64,000 nt of DNA, taken from contig NZ_BDBS01000037.1 of NCBI RefSeq assembly GCF_001613105.1, forward strand, positions 62,001 through 126,000, written 5' to 3'. The notes under the pieces were generated by a model. That model ran no database searches, was not told the origin of the DNA, and saw only the letters and a program-made list of their open reading frames with translations. The position numbers and the translations under genes are program-made. The DNA comes from Nocardia pseudobrasiliensis NBRC 108224. Its GTDB lineage: Bacteria; Actinomycetota; Actinomycetes; Mycobacteriales; Mycobacteriaceae. Within the stretch, counting starts at the first letter, position 1. Each line of letters starts with the position of its first letter. Below, piece by piece: positions 1 to 9,120 of this stretch.

Positions 1-309
1 GCGCACGAAGCGAATACCCGCACCTTCTACGGCCGTGACCTGCTCTTGGTCGCGGAGGTGGTCTCACGTCGCAGCGGCAGCGAGCATGTCGACCGGGTCG
101 ACAAGATCTATGACTACGCACACGCCGGAATCGGCCAATACTGGATCATCGACTTGGAACCACATCCACGCATAGAGGTCCACGTCCTGATCGACGGCGA
201 ATATGGTTCGCCGACAACCGTTCACGCGGGCGATGTGCTGAGCCTCGAATCGCCGTTCCCGATCAGCATTGACCCGGCGGTCCTACTGGACGTAGACAGC
301 GCCTGGTGA
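1..309 (+). CDS. Uma2 family endonuclease, C-terminal part (cut by window start)
   Basis: The reading frame is open from the first base, so only the C-terminal 102 residues are visible. The visible part contains LLLVAEVVS, then DKIYDYAHAGIGQYWIID, the pattern of Uma2 (DUF820) proteins: the E of the EVVS segment and the following K belong to the PD-(D/E)XK nuclease fold. These proteins are small predicted restriction-like nucleases of unknown biological role, often multicopy in actinobacteria. A TTG inside the frame at 46 is not a convincing start because conserved sequence continues upstream of it. It converges with a second Uma2 gene that ends at 319. Confidence 0.8.
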   Translation, partial: AHEANTRTFYGRDLLLVAEVVSRRSGSEHVDRVDKIYDYAHAGIGQYWIIDLEPHPRIEVHVLIDGEYGSPTTVHAGDVLSLESPFPISIDPAVLLDVDSAW

Positions 310-318
310 GCAGCCGCC

Positions 319-900
319 TCAGCGGGCCAGTTCCGCCAGCACGATCTCGCCGACCACCACATGTTCCAGCCGCAGCACCCCGCTGCGGTGGAACTGGTGG
401 AGGCGGTATTCGCCCGCGTGCGCGTCGAGACGGAATTCCAGGACGTCCTCGATCTCGTACTTGTCGTTCAGGACGATGACGAGATAGAGCGGAATGCCGA
501 CCCGTGCGTACTGGGCCTTCTTGTCGAGGAGGTCCTCGGCCGCGGTGGACGGCGAGGACACCTCGACCACGATCAGTGCGTCCCCGGCCTCGGTTTTGGC
601 GCCGGGCGTGTCCAGGCAGCGGTAGACGACCACGTCCGGGCGGCGGAAGGTGAACTTCGGAACCCGCCAGAGCACCACATCGATATCGGTCTCCGCGCGC
701 ACGCAGGGTTCGGTGCTGGGCAGCCGTTCCAGTTCGCCGGCCAGCCTGCGGGCGATCCGATTGTGTTCGGGCGTAGGCGATTCGCACACGATCACATGAC
801 CGTGGACCACCTCGATCTCACGGGCGACGTCCTCGGGCAGCTGACGATACTGCTCCTCGGACATCTGGTGCGGAAGCGAGTCCACCGCCTGGATGGTCAT
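319..900 (-). CDS. Uma2 family endonuclease (DUF820)
   Basis: A full-length 193-residue Uma2 protein. Nuclease-fold residues are visible in order: the ETDIDVV segment, RRPDVVVYR (the D of the PD motif), then ALIVVEVSSPSTAAEDLLDKK (the ExK pair) and the family-typical QYARVGIPLYLVI strand. The ATG at 900 is preceded by no strong ribosome binding site, but MTIQAVDSLPHQMSEEQYRQL is the usual N-terminal form of the family. Its 3' end converges with the partial Uma2 gene at 1-309, so two divergent copies sit tail to tail. The biochemical function of the family is not settled; nuclease activity is predicted from the fold. Confidence 0.85.
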   Translation of the reverse strand: MTIQAVDSLPHQMSEEQYRQLPEDVAREIEVVHGHVIVCESPTPEHNRIARRLAGELERLPSTEPCVRAETDIDVVLWRVPKFTFRRPDVVVYRCLDTPGAKTEAGDALIVVEVSSPSTAAEDLLDKKAQYARVGIPLYLVIVLNDKYEIEDVLEFRLDAHAGEYRLHQFHRSGVLRLEHVVVGEIVLAELAR

Positions 901-920
901 GCAGGCAGCTTACCCAGCGG

Positions 921-2441
921 CTACCGCGAAACCTCGCTGGAGATATTGCCCCGCAGCGGAAGGAACGTCCCCTCCCGCAGAGACTGTTCGATCTCCTCGA
1001 GCGAATGTCCCTTGGTTTCCGGGACCAGGAAGAAGACGAAGATGAAGGACAGGGCGTTGAAGCCCGCGTAGAGGATGAAGGCGGGGCCGATGCCGAGGGC
1101 GTCGATGGTGGTGAGGGCCGTGAGGGTGAGGATGAGGTTGGAGCCCCACAGGGCTACCGCGTGCAGGCTGGTGGCGCGGTCGCGGATGCTCAGGGGGTAG
1201 AGCTCGGAGCCGAGGAGCCAGCCGACGGCCTGTAGGCCCGCGGCGTTGCAGGCCATATAGGCCAGCATGAGGGTCAGGGTGAGGTAGCGGTCCGGGTGGG
1301 GGGTGAGGACGAACAGTGCGCCGAAACCGAACAGGAACAGGGTGGCGCCGGGGATGAGGATCAGCATCAGGCGGCGGCGGCCGATCACGTCGACCAGGCG
1401 CTCGCCGACCGCGGTGAAGATCAGGTACACCGTCGCGATGCCCAGGCCGGACCAGCTGACCAGCTTCGAGTCGAAACCCGCGTCACCGAGGATGGTGTGC
1501 GAGTAGTAGATCATCATCTCCAACCCGGACAGCTGGGTGAACGCCGCGATGCCGAGGCCCGCCAGCAGGGCCGGACGGACCCAGCGCTGGCGCAGATTGG
1601 CCCAGCCGCCGCGCGATTCGCTGCGCTCCTGCTGGGTGATCGCCCAGATCTCCAAGGTTTCGCGCACCGCGACCGAGCGATTCGGGCGCAGCTTGCGCAA
1701 CACCACCCGGGCCTTGCCGACGGTGCCGTTCTCGATCAACCAGCGCGGCGTCTCGGGCAGTCGCAGCATGGCCGCGGCGAGGACCAGCGCGGGGAGGACG
1801 GCGATGCCGATCATCCACCGCCAGTCGTCCCCGGCCTCGAACGCGTCCCCGGCCAGCATGCTGACCAGATTGGCCAGGAAGATACCGACGCCGATCGCGA
1901 TATTGAAGAAGGTGACCATCGCGCCCCGTCGCCGCGGCGGCGCGAGTTCGGCGATATAGGTCGGCACGATCTGCGAACAACCGCCGACCGCGAGACCCAG
2001 GAAGAACCGGCAGCCCGCCATCATCCACTCGTTCACCGCCAGCGAGCAGGCCACCACGCCCACGGCGAACACGCAGGCGATGATGAGGATCGTCTTGCGG
2101 CGGCCCAGCGCCTTCGACAGCGTGCCACCCACGAGCGCGCCGACCACAGCGCCCGCGAGGATCGCGGCGGTGACGATCTCCTGCCAGTGATGGTCGATGC
2201 CCCACTGCGCCGACATCTTCGGCAGCGCGCCGGAGATGATGCCGGTGTCGTAGCCGTAGAGCATGCCGCCCAGCGCGGCGAACAGCGCCACGATCAGCAC
2301 ATTGCGATGCGCGCTCAGGGACTCGTCGCGCGTCGGCCGCTCCGGCGGTGAGATGACGATCTCGTAGCCGTCGAGATTGCGGCGGCGCAGCCGGGGCAGG
2401 AAATTCCTGCGTCTGCCCAGTGTCGAAACCTCGCCAGCCAT
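921..2441 (-). CDS. MFS sugar porter family transporter
   Basis: About 506 residues with twelve predicted membrane segments. Sugar-porter signatures are clear: GMLYGYDTGIISGAL in helix 1, ALGRRKTI in the 2-3 loop, PETPRWLIENG after helix 6, DVIGRRRLM in the 8-9 loop and PETKGHSLEEIE at the C-terminus. It should be a proton-coupled or facilitated importer of a monosaccharide or polyol; the substrate cannot be told from sequence. The start was set at the ATG at 2441, because the longer open frame would need a TTG at 2477. Its short intergenic neighbour at the 3' side is the Uma2 gene, which starts at 900; no operon partner is evident. Confidence 0.85.
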   Translation of the reverse strand: MAGEVSTLGRRRNFLPRLRRRNLDGYEIVISPPERPTRDESLSAHRNVLIVALFAALGGMLYGYDTGIISGALPKMSAQWGIDHHWQEIVTAAILAGAVVGALVGGTLSKALGRRKTILIIACVFAVGVVACSLAVNEWMMAGCRFFLGLAVGGCSQIVPTYIAELAPPRRRGAMVTFFNIAIGVGIFLANLVSMLAGDAFEAGDDWRWMIGIAVLPALVLAAAMLRLPETPRWLIENGTVGKARVVLRKLRPNRSVAVRETLEIWAITQQERSESRGGWANLRQRWVRPALLAGLGIAAFTQLSGLEMMIYYSHTILGDAGFDSKLVSWSGLGIATVYLIFTAVGERLVDVIGRRRLMLILIPGATLFLFGFGALFVLTPHPDRYLTLTLMLAYMACNAAGLQAVGWLLGSELYPLSIRDRATSLHAVALWGSNLILTLTALTTIDALGIGPAFILYAGFNALSFIFVFFLVPETKGHSLEEIEQSLREGTFLPLRGNISSEVSR

Positions 2442-2692
2442 CGCACCAGTCGAACGCGCACCCCGAGGTTCGCGCAAACCGAACGGTTGCTAATTCCGGT
2501 CGAGAACGATCTCCGCACCCACGATGACGAGCGCGGGAGGTGAACGTTCGGCCGTATTGTGATTTCGCCCTCTTCGGCCGAATTGTGATCGGCGTCGCAC
2601 CGCAGGACCCACCGAATCCGGGGCAGCCGACACCCGCGCGCTCGGCTAGCATCGGTGTTTCGAAAACCCGTGGCACTCAGGAGAGTTCCGGC

Positions 2693-3370
2693 ATGCGCAG
2701 TTCATTTTTCGGCAATCTGGAGCAGGGACAGCAACCTCCCGGACAATTCACCCTGCAGAATTCCAAGATGCTGTGCGTGCACCTCAACGGCGATGTGCTG
2801 GCCCGGCAGGGTTCCATGGTCGCGTTCCAGGGCCAGATGGACTTCAACTACGAGGGCGCGGGCGGGATCGGCAAGTTCATCAAGAAGGCCGTGACCGGCG
2901 AGGGCGTGCAGCTGATGCGGGTCACCGGTCAGGGTTCGCTGTTCCTCGCCCACGACGCCCACGACATCCACCTGTTCTATCTGGAGAACGAGGGCATCAC
3001 CGTCAACGGCGAGAACGTCCTGGCCTACGAACCGCAGCTGGCCTCGAATATCGCGCGGGTGCAGGGCGCGGGCATGGCCGCGGGCGGGCTGTTCAACACC
3101 ACGCTGCACGGCACCGGCTGGGTCGCGGTCACCACGCACGGGGCTCCCGTGATGCTCGACGCGAGCCGCGCGCCCACCTTCGCCGACGGTCAATCCGCGG
3201 TGGCCTGGAGCACCAGCCTCCAGGTGGGCGTCAACCGCACGTTCAAGGTGGGCGCACTGATCGGCCGCGGCAGCGGCGAGGCGGCCCAATTGGCCTTCCG
3301 CGGCCAGGGTTTCGTCCTGGTCCAGGCCAGCGAGGGACCGACGGTCCCGCCGCACAGCCACTCCAACTGA
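2693..3370 (+). CDS. AIM24 family protein (DUF124)
   Basis: 225 residues. The sequence shows the AIM24/TIGR00266-type beta-rich pattern: LQNSKMLCVHLNGDVLARQG, then GGIGKFIKKAVTGEGVQLMR, GQGSLFLAHDAHDIHLFYL, and a repeat of such strands up to RGQGFVLVQASE. The family is widespread in bacteria and includes the yeast mitochondrial protein Aim24; its bacterial role is unknown. The start at 2693 has an AGGAG at 2679-2683, while the longer open frame back to 2540 has no such site. A perfect hairpin at 3385-3413 follows the stop, between this gene and the convergent gene ending at 3421. Confidence 0.85.
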   Translation: MRSSFFGNLEQGQQPPGQFTLQNSKMLCVHLNGDVLARQGSMVAFQGQMDFNYEGAGGIGKFIKKAVTGEGVQLMRVTGQGSLFLAHDAHDIHLFYLENEGITVNGENVLAYEPQLASNIARVQGAGMAAGGLFNTTLHGTGWVAVTTHGAPVMLDASRAPTFADGQSAVAWSTSLQVGVNRTFKVGALIGRGSGEAAQLAFRGQGFVLVQASEGPTVPPHSHSN

Positions 3371-3384
3371 GGTCCGCCACGCGA

Positions 3385-3413
3385 GAACGGCCGGGGCGCG
3401 ACCCCGGCCGTTC
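3385..3413. terminator. bidirectional hairpin terminator
   Basis: A perfect 12-bp inverted repeat (3385-3396 pairing with 3402-3413) with a 5-base loop lies between two convergent genes that end at 3370 (+) and 3421 (-). There is no T-run, as is usual for actinobacterial intrinsic terminators. Position and symmetry suggest it serves both genes. Confidence 0.75.
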
Positions 3414-3420
3414 CGCTGTC

Positions 3421-5544
3421 CTAGTGCGTGATCAGCCGCCAATCGTCGGGCAGCGTGGAAGCCACCACCCGATCGCCGTCGACTGCCAGGTCGAGCAGGG
3501 TGCCGCCGAGGCGCATATCGGTCAATTCCACTCTGCCCCAACGACTGGGCAGATGGGGCAGCACGGTGAGCGAGCGCTGCGGGACATCGGGATCCAGACC
3601 GAGGAATGAGCGGACCAGCAGCAGCGGGGCCGCGCTGGCCCAGGCCTGGGGTGAGCAGGAGGTGGGGTAGGGCACGGGGGCGGGGAATCTGGATCTCGGG
3701 AAACCACAGAACAATTCGGGGAGTCTGCCACCGAAGGCGGCGGCCGCGTCGAGCAGACCGTCGGCCAGGCGGGTGGCCAATTCGACCGCACCGGGAATGT
3801 GTCGGTAGCGCAGCAGCCCGGCGACCACGATGGCCGTATCGTGCGGCCATACCGAACCATTGTGGTAGCTCATCGGATTGAACGCGCCCATGCTGGAAGC
3901 CAGTGTGCGCAGGCCGAATCCGGAATCCATCTCCGGGGTGGCCATGCGCTGGATCAGCTGCGCGGCGTGCTCGTCGGGCACGATGCCCGACCACAGGCAG
4001 TGCCCCACATTGCTGGTCAACGCGTCGACACGCCGCTTGTTGCGATCCAATGCCACCGCGTACCAACCGTGTTCGGGCAACCAGAACGCCTCGGTGAACT
4101 TGGTGCGCAGCGCCGAAGCCTGATCGCGCAGCGACGAGGCCAGCTGCCCCTCGCCGAATTCGTCGGCCAGCTGCGCCCGCGCCTGTAGCGCGGCATACCG
4201 ATAGCCCTGCACCTCACACAGCGCGATCGGCGCCTCGGCCAAATGCCCTCCGCAGTCGTTGATTCCGTCGAAGCTGTCCTTCCAGCCCTGATTGATCAGA
4301 CCGCGATCGGTGGCGCGCTGATATTCGATGAAACCGTCGCCGTCGCGATCGCCGAAGTGCGCCATCCAATCCAACGCCGCGTCGGCCGCGGGCAGCAGTG
4401 CGTGCACCGCGTCCGACGGCGCGCCCCAGCGCCGCGCCTCGGCCAGCAGCATGACGAAAAGCGGTGTGGCGTCGACGGTTCCGTAATAGACCTCCCCGCC
4501 GAGCACCATACTGTTGGACGGCCCGCGCCGGATCTCGTGCATGATCCGCCCGGGTTCCTCCTCGGTGAGCGGATCCACCCGCTGGCCCTGCATCTCGGCC
4601 AGCTGCTGCATGGTGCCCAGCGCCAGGCCCACATCCAGCGGCAGCGCCATCCACGCGGTGAGCAGGCTGTCGCGGCCGAACAGGGTCATGAACCACGGCG
4701 CGCCGGCCGCGACGAAGGTGCGACCCTCCCGCTCGCCGTCGTGGATCTGCAACGCGCCCAGATCGCTTTCGGTGCGCTGCAGCACCGCGGTCAGCAGCGG
4801 ATCGCCGGTGGTGAGTTTGGTGGCCGTATCCCGCCACGCCTCGATCTTGCGGCCGGGTTCGCTGGATTCGTAGTGCTCACCCGGGCGCAGCGGCAGATGT
4901 ACGCGCTGATTGGCCGTGGTCGGCTGGGCCAGAATCTCGGTCTGCCAACGACCACCGGCCGGGACCACCACCCGCCACGACAGCGATCCCGGCAGCACCA
5001 CCGGCAGTTCCGAGGAGGACACCGCCAAACCCCGGGCCCGATCGGAACGATCGTTGAGCAGCAACTCGTTATCGGTGACCAGCACCTCGGCCCGGCCGTG
5101 CCCGGCGCGACCCTCCTTGACCGCGAACAGATCCACGAAATCGGCGTCGGCGTGCAGCTCGAGCGCGACGGCCGTGGCCTCGCGCCCGAGATTCTCCAGC
5201 GTGACCGTCTCGCGCAACCCGTCGGCGACCAGGCGCTCGCGGACCACGAGCAGCGTGCTGTCGGCCGCGCCGGCCCGTGGGGGCCGGCGCAGCACGAATC
5301 GAGCGGTGAACGCCTCCGGACTCAGCACCGACAGCGGTTCCGGCCGCTGCCCGTCCACGCGCAACTCCCATCGCGACACCACCCGCGCGTCGCGATAGAA
5401 CAGCCCGTGCGCCGTTCCCGGTTCGACATCACCTACTCGGTCAGACAGGCAGAAGGTGCTCCCCTCCACCAGAGTGACCGCCCCACCGGGGCCGCCCACG
5501 GTGGACGGTTCCCCGGCGTTGAATGCGGCGGGCGCTCCGTTCAC
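3421..5544 (-). CDS. amylo-alpha-1,6-glucosidase / glycogen debranching enzyme-like protein
   Basis: 707 residues. The N-terminal ~200 residues match the GDE N-terminal domain (STFCLSDRVGDVEPGTAHGLFYRDARVVSRWELRVDG). The C-terminal half is an (alpha/alpha)6 barrel of the amylo-1,6-glucosidase type: GAPWFMTLFGRDSLLTAW, then NQGWKDSFDGINDCGG (probable catalytic acid region), NVGHCLWSGI and YHNGSVWPHDTAIVVAGL. It should hydrolyse alpha-1,6 or other alpha-glucosidic linkages in storage polysaccharide. The GTG start overlaps the stop of the upstream glycosyltransferase gene (GTGA, 5541-5544), so the two are probably translated together and act on the same glycan. Confidence 0.85.
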   Translation of the reverse strand: MNGAPAAFNAGEPSTVGGPGGAVTLVEGSTFCLSDRVGDVEPGTAHGLFYRDARVVSRWELRVDGQRPEPLSVLSPEAFTARFVLRRPPRAGAADSTLLVVRERLVADGLRETVTLENLGREATAVALELHADADFVDLFAVKEGRAGHGRAEVLVTDNELLLNDRSDRARGLAVSSSELPVVLPGSLSWRVVVPAGGRWQTEILAQPTTANQRVHLPLRPGEHYESSEPGRKIEAWRDTATKLTTGDPLLTAVLQRTESDLGALQIHDGEREGRTFVAAGAPWFMTLFGRDSLLTAWMALPLDVGLALGTMQQLAEMQGQRVDPLTEEEPGRIMHEIRRGPSNSMVLGGEVYYGTVDATPLFVMLLAEARRWGAPSDAVHALLPAADAALDWMAHFGDRDGDGFIEYQRATDRGLINQGWKDSFDGINDCGGHLAEAPIALCEVQGYRYAALQARAQLADEFGEGQLASSLRDQASALRTKFTEAFWLPEHGWYAVALDRNKRRVDALTSNVGHCLWSGIVPDEHAAQLIQRMATPEMDSGFGLRTLASSMGAFNPMSYHNGSVWPHDTAIVVAGLLRYRHIPGAVELATRLADGLLDAAAAFGGRLPELFCGFPRSRFPAPVPYPTSCSPQAWASAAPLLLVRSFLGLDPDVPQRSLTVLPHLPSRWGRVELTDMRLGGTLLDLAVDGDRVVASTLPDDWRLITH

Positions 5545-6842
5545 GCACTATCTCCTTCCATGGCATCGGAGGTGTCTGCCGTTGCCGCACCGGCCACCCG
5601 CAGCGTCGCGGCGAGCGGCCGGGCAGGCGTCGTTTCCGGAACTATCGCGGGAACGTGCCCGGTCGCAACCGAACCCACCGCGGCGCGGCCGGATGCGGTC
5701 CAGGTGCTGATCGTGGTGATACCCCTGCCGGGACGAACTTTGCGCAGCACCCGGCGGTAGACGCCCTCGTAACCGCGCCCGAGGGTGTCGGCGCCGAAAT
5801 TGCGCGCCACGTGATCGCGGCACGCCTGCGGGTCGTAGTCCTGGACTTCCTTGACGGCCACGGGCAACTCGGCCGGATCGTCACAGATGCGACCGGTGAC
5901 CCCGTCGACGATCACCTCGGCGACGGCGCCGCCGCGCAACGCCACCACGGGCGTGCCGCACACCATCGCCTCGATCATCACCATTCCGAACGGTTCCTCC
6001 CACTGCACCGGGAACAGCAGACACTTGGCTTCGGACAACAGTTTTCGTTTGGCGACGGAATCGGCCATGCCGAACATTCGGTCCCGTTCGGTCAACAGCG
6101 GCCGCACCGCCCGATCGAAATACGCCTTCTCGGGTGGTTCGCTGCACTTTCCGGCGAGCACCAGCGGCAAACCGGCCGCGTGCGCCGCCTCCAGCGCCAG
6201 ATGTGGCGCCTTGCATGCGGTGAACCGACCCAGGAACAAAGCGTAGTCGCTTTTCTCGGTACGGAAGGGCCAATCCTGCACACGCAGGCAGTTGTGCACC
6301 CGCCCGGTCCAATTCAGGTTCGGCGCAAGGGACTTCTGACGATCGCTGATGGCGACCAGCGACACATCGTCGCCGAGCGCGCGGTAGTAGGTGTATGGAT
6401 CGCCGTCGACCGGTCCGTGCACGGTGACCACCGTGGGCAGACCCAGATCCCGGAAGAAGGGCGCGTTGAGCGGGCCCGCGAAGGTGTGATCGTGGACCAG
6501 ATCGATCCGATCGCGGGCCAGAATCCGTTCGAGCGCGCGCCGGGCCTTCAGCGCGTGCACAACCTCCGGAAACGGATCGCCCAACCGGTCGGCCTGTATT
6601 TCGTCCCATACCGGGACGAACCGCTGCGCCCGGGTGCCGGGCTCGCCCGCACCCAGCAGTGTGACGTGATGACCGCGCTCGACCAGAGCGTCGACCAGAT
6701 CCGCGACAACGGCCTCGACTCCCCCGTAGGCCCGGGGTGGGATGTCGAAATACGGTGGAACAATCATCGCGATACGGAACTGCTCGCCAATGCGATCGGC
6801 CGTTTCGATGGATGCGATATGCGCCGATAACTCTGCGCTCAT
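5541..6842 (-). CDS. glycosyltransferase family 4
   Basis: 433 residues with GT-B fold features. The N-terminal domain has IAMIVPPYFDIPPRAYGGVEAVV and GHHVTLLGAG; the C-terminal nucleotide-sugar domain has YALFLGRF, LAGKC and the GT4 signature EEPFGMVMIEAMVCGTPVVAL. It probably transfers a sugar from a nucleotide donor to a glycan or lipid acceptor in the cytoplasm. The start at 6842 was chosen because AGGAGG lies nine bases upstream; the ATG at 6866 would lie upstream of that site. The gene is translationally coupled to the debranching-like enzyme that follows, which points to a glycogen-like or alpha-glucan pathway. Confidence 0.85.
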   Translation of the reverse strand: MSAELSAHIASIETADRIGEQFRIAMIVPPYFDIPPRAYGGVEAVVADLVDALVERGHHVTLLGAGEPGTRAQRFVPVWDEIQADRLGDPFPEVVHALKARRALERILARDRIDLVHDHTFAGPLNAPFFRDLGLPTVVTVHGPVDGDPYTYYRALGDDVSLVAISDRQKSLAPNLNWTGRVHNCLRVQDWPFRTEKSDYALFLGRFTACKAPHLALEAAHAAGLPLVLAGKCSEPPEKAYFDRAVRPLLTERDRMFGMADSVAKRKLLSEAKCLLFPVQWEEPFGMVMIEAMVCGTPVVALRGGAVAEVIVDGVTGRICDDPAELPVAVKEVQDYDPQACRDHVARNFGADTLGRGYEGVYRRVLRKVRPGRGITTISTWTASGRAAVGSVATGHVPAIVPETTPARPLAATLRVAGAATADTSDAMEGDSA

Positions 6843-6947
6843 GACCCTTTTCCTCCTGGGGCACAAACCGACAGCACTCAGTGGGGCAGAGTGCCGATAC
6901 TGGCAACCGTCGCGTCCATCGGAAGATCGAAATCCGAGTACGGTAGC

Positions 6948-6966
6948 TTAGGCTAAGCTGACCTAC
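6948..6966 (+). promoter_or_regulatory. IdeR/DtxR-like iron box
   Basis: TTAGGCTAAGCTGACCTAC matches the IdeR/DtxR consensus TTAGGTTAGGCTAACCTAA at 15 of 19 positions by my count. It lies 55 bases upstream of the start of a siderophore-binding lipoprotein gene, the expected location for iron repression of an uptake gene. Confidence 0.8.
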
Positions 6967-7020
6967 TTCTGTGGTGGCCCAGACAGCACGGAAAGGCCCT
7001 CGACGAAGGAGAGTTCCACA

Positions 7021-8004
7021 ATGAAGCCTGCCCGGACGTCTCGGTACCGCTGGGCGCGCGCGGCGGTCCTCGCCCTGGCCGGCGCACTCGCCGTGACCTT
7101 GGCCGGATGTGATTCGGGTTCCTCTGAATCCGGCTCCGGCAACGATGCCGTGGTGATCGACCATGCGCGTGGCGCCACCACGGTCCACGGCACCCCGAAG
7201 CGCATCGTCGCGCTGGGCAGCCAGTGGCTCGACACAACTGTAGCGCTTGGCGTGACACCTGTCGGGTATATCGACAATGTCGCGGCGATGGCGCGCACTC
7301 CATCGCCGTGGCTCCCCGATTCCCTCAGCGCCGCAAAGAAACTCGAGACCACGGGCAAACTGGACGAACAGGTCGCGGCGTTGAATCCGGATCTGATTCT
7401 GGTGGACGGCTTCGCGGCCGACCAGAAAACCTATGACACGCTGTCGAAAATCGCGCCCACCATTCCGGCGCTCGGCTCGGCGACCATTACGCCGTGGCAG
7501 GACGAGGTGACCGCGCTCGGAAAAGTGTTGCACCACACCGACACCGCCGACAAGGTGATTTCGGAGGTGAACGCGAAAATCGACGGCCTGGCCGCGAAGA
7601 ACCCCGGATTGAAGGGTAAGACGTTCGTGAGCACCTGGCTCGCGAGCCCCGCCCAGCTGATGGTGCTGACCGACCGAAACGACGGCTCCGCCCAGGTATT
7701 CGGCCGCCTCGGCCTGCGGATCCCCGAGCGCATCGCCGCCCTGCCCGCCAATCAGGGCCGCGCCCAGCTGTCCACCGAACGCCTCAACGAACTCGACACC
7801 GATCTGCTCGTCGCGGGCTACTCCCCCGGCATGGACGAAAAGTACCGCCAGCTACCGGGTTACAGCGAACTGACCGCGGTGAAGAAGGACGCGGTGGTGT
7901 TCCTGACGGTCCAGGAGATCAGCGCGATCAACCAACCGACCGTTCTGTCGCTGCCCTACATGCTGGACAAGATCGCCCCCGCGCTGCCGAACGCGGCGAA
8001 GTAG
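7021..8004 (+). CDS. iron-siderophore ABC transporter substrate-binding lipoprotein
   Basis: 327 residues. An N-terminal signal with lipobox LAGC puts the lipidated cysteine at residue 30, so the mature protein is anchored on the outer face of the membrane. The rest follows the FepB/FecB class: KRIVALGSQWLDTTVALGVTPVGY, LNPDLILVDGF, KIAPTIPAL, and a C-terminal AINQPTVLSLPYMLDKIAPAL. It should bind a ferric siderophore and hand it to an ABC permease, but no permease or ATPase of that kind is adjacent. A good RBS (AAGGAG) precedes the ATG, and the iron box at 6948-6966 suggests repression when iron is sufficient. It is a likely partner of the siderophore made by the operon at 9121-29531. Confidence 0.9.
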   Translation: MKPARTSRYRWARAAVLALAGALAVTLAGCDSGSSESGSGNDAVVIDHARGATTVHGTPKRIVALGSQWLDTTVALGVTPVGYIDNVAAMARTPSPWLPDSLSAAKKLETTGKLDEQVAALNPDLILVDGFAADQKTYDTLSKIAPTIPALGSATITPWQDEVTALGKVLHHTDTADKVISEVNAKIDGLAAKNPGLKGKTFVSTWLASPAQLMVLTDRNDGSAQVFGRLGLRIPERIAALPANQGRAQLSTERLNELDTDLLVAGYSPGMDEKYRQLPGYSELTAVKKDAVVFLTVQEISAINQPTVLSLPYMLDKIAPALPNAAK

Positions 8005-8011
8005 CGGACCG

Positions 8012-8069
8012 GCCCGATTCGGTGGGAAACCGACCGGAACTCTAGGAGCGGTCGGCCGCCGAATCGGGC
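8012..8069 (+). terminator. two-level hairpin after the siderophore-binding protein gene
   Basis: Bases 8012-8022 pair perfectly (11 bp) with 8059-8069, and inside this a CCGACC at 8030-8035 pairs with GGTCGG at 8050-8055. It begins seven bases after the stop codon at 8004 and precedes the next gene, so it is probably an intrinsic terminator. Confidence 0.65.
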
Positions 8070-8134
8070 ATTCCGTATGCATGACCCTCGTTAATGTCCT
8101 TGGTCTCCTTCAGTTTTCGAGGCTAGGACGCAGT

Positions 8135-9109
8135 ATGCCGCTCCGCCGGACCACGGCCGTGCTCACCATGATCGGCGCGTTGTTCATCGGCCTGATCGTC
8201 GCGCCACCGGTCGCATCGGCGCAGGCCCAGATCGATCACATCGCCCAGCGCACCGATCGCTGGCAACAGGTCTTCGTGCGCTCACCGGCCATGCAACGGG
8301 TCGTACAGGTCGACGTACTGACCCCGGCCGCCGCGACCACACCGCATCCGACGCTGTATCTGCTCGACGGTAACGGCGCGGATGCCGCAGCGGGCCAGAG
8401 CACTTGGACGCTGCGCACCGACGCGGTGAACTTCTTCGCCGACAAGCAGGTGAACGTGGTGCTGGCCGTCGGTGGCGGCGGCACCTTCTACACCGATTGG
8501 CTGCGCGATGACCGCGGGCTGGGACACAACCGGTGGGAAACCTTTCTCACCCAGGAACTTCCGCCGCTGATCGACGCGACCTTCCACGGCAACGGCCGCG
8601 ACGCGGTGGCCGGCGTCTCGATGGGCGGGCAGGCCGCCATGGCCCTGGCCACCCGCAATCCCACGCTCTACCGTTCGGTCGCGGCCTACAGCGGATGCCT
8701 GTTCACCGGCTCCATCGGCCAGGCCTACGTACGCACGGCCGTGGCCGAACGCGGCGGCAACGCCGACAATATGTGGGGCACGGCGCTGAACCCGCAATGG
8801 GCCGCCCACGACGTGGCCCTGCACACCGACGCCCTGCGCGGAAAGCCGGTGTTCGTCTCCGTCGCCTCCGGCATACCCGGTCCCCCCGACCTCGATTTCG
8901 ATCCGCTCTACAGCTGGCCCACCACCGAAACCGAGGCCGTCGCCATCGAACAGGGCGCCCACGACTGCACCCTCGCCTTCGACGCCGAACTCCGCACCCA
9001 CCACGTCCCCGCCACCGTGAAGTACTACCCGACAGGCACCCACTCCTGGCCGTATTGGCAACAGCCCCTGCATGATTCGTGGCCGATACTGGCCGCGGGG
9101 CTGGGGTGA
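8135..9109 (+). CDS. mycolyltransferase / antigen 85-type esterase
   Basis: 324 residues with a signal peptide (MPLRRTTAVLTMIGALFIGL... ending near ASAQA). The alpha/beta-hydrolase core has LYLLDGNGA, the nucleophile motif GVSMGGQ near residue 161, and a C-terminal GTHSWPYW with the catalytic histidine. These fit the antigen 85 (FbpA-C) and corynebacterial Cmt families, which transfer mycolic acids from trehalose monomycolate to arabinogalactan or to another trehalose monomycolate in the cell envelope. The ATG at 8135 gives a clean signal peptide and has AGGA six bases upstream; a start at 8081 would add 18 residues without purpose. A second paralogue is at 61111-62133. Confidence 0.85.
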   Translation: MPLRRTTAVLTMIGALFIGLIVAPPVASAQAQIDHIAQRTDRWQQVFVRSPAMQRVVQVDVLTPAAATTPHPTLYLLDGNGADAAAGQSTWTLRTDAVNFFADKQVNVVLAVGGGGTFYTDWLRDDRGLGHNRWETFLTQELPPLIDATFHGNGRDAVAGVSMGGQAAMALATRNPTLYRSVAAYSGCLFTGSIGQAYVRTAVAERGGNADNMWGTALNPQWAAHDVALHTDALRGKPVFVSVASGIPGPPDLDFDPLYSWPTTETEAVAIEQGAHDCTLAFDAELRTHHVPATVKYYPTGTHSWPYWQQPLHDSWPILAAGLG

Positions 9110-9120
9110 GGATGCTTCGG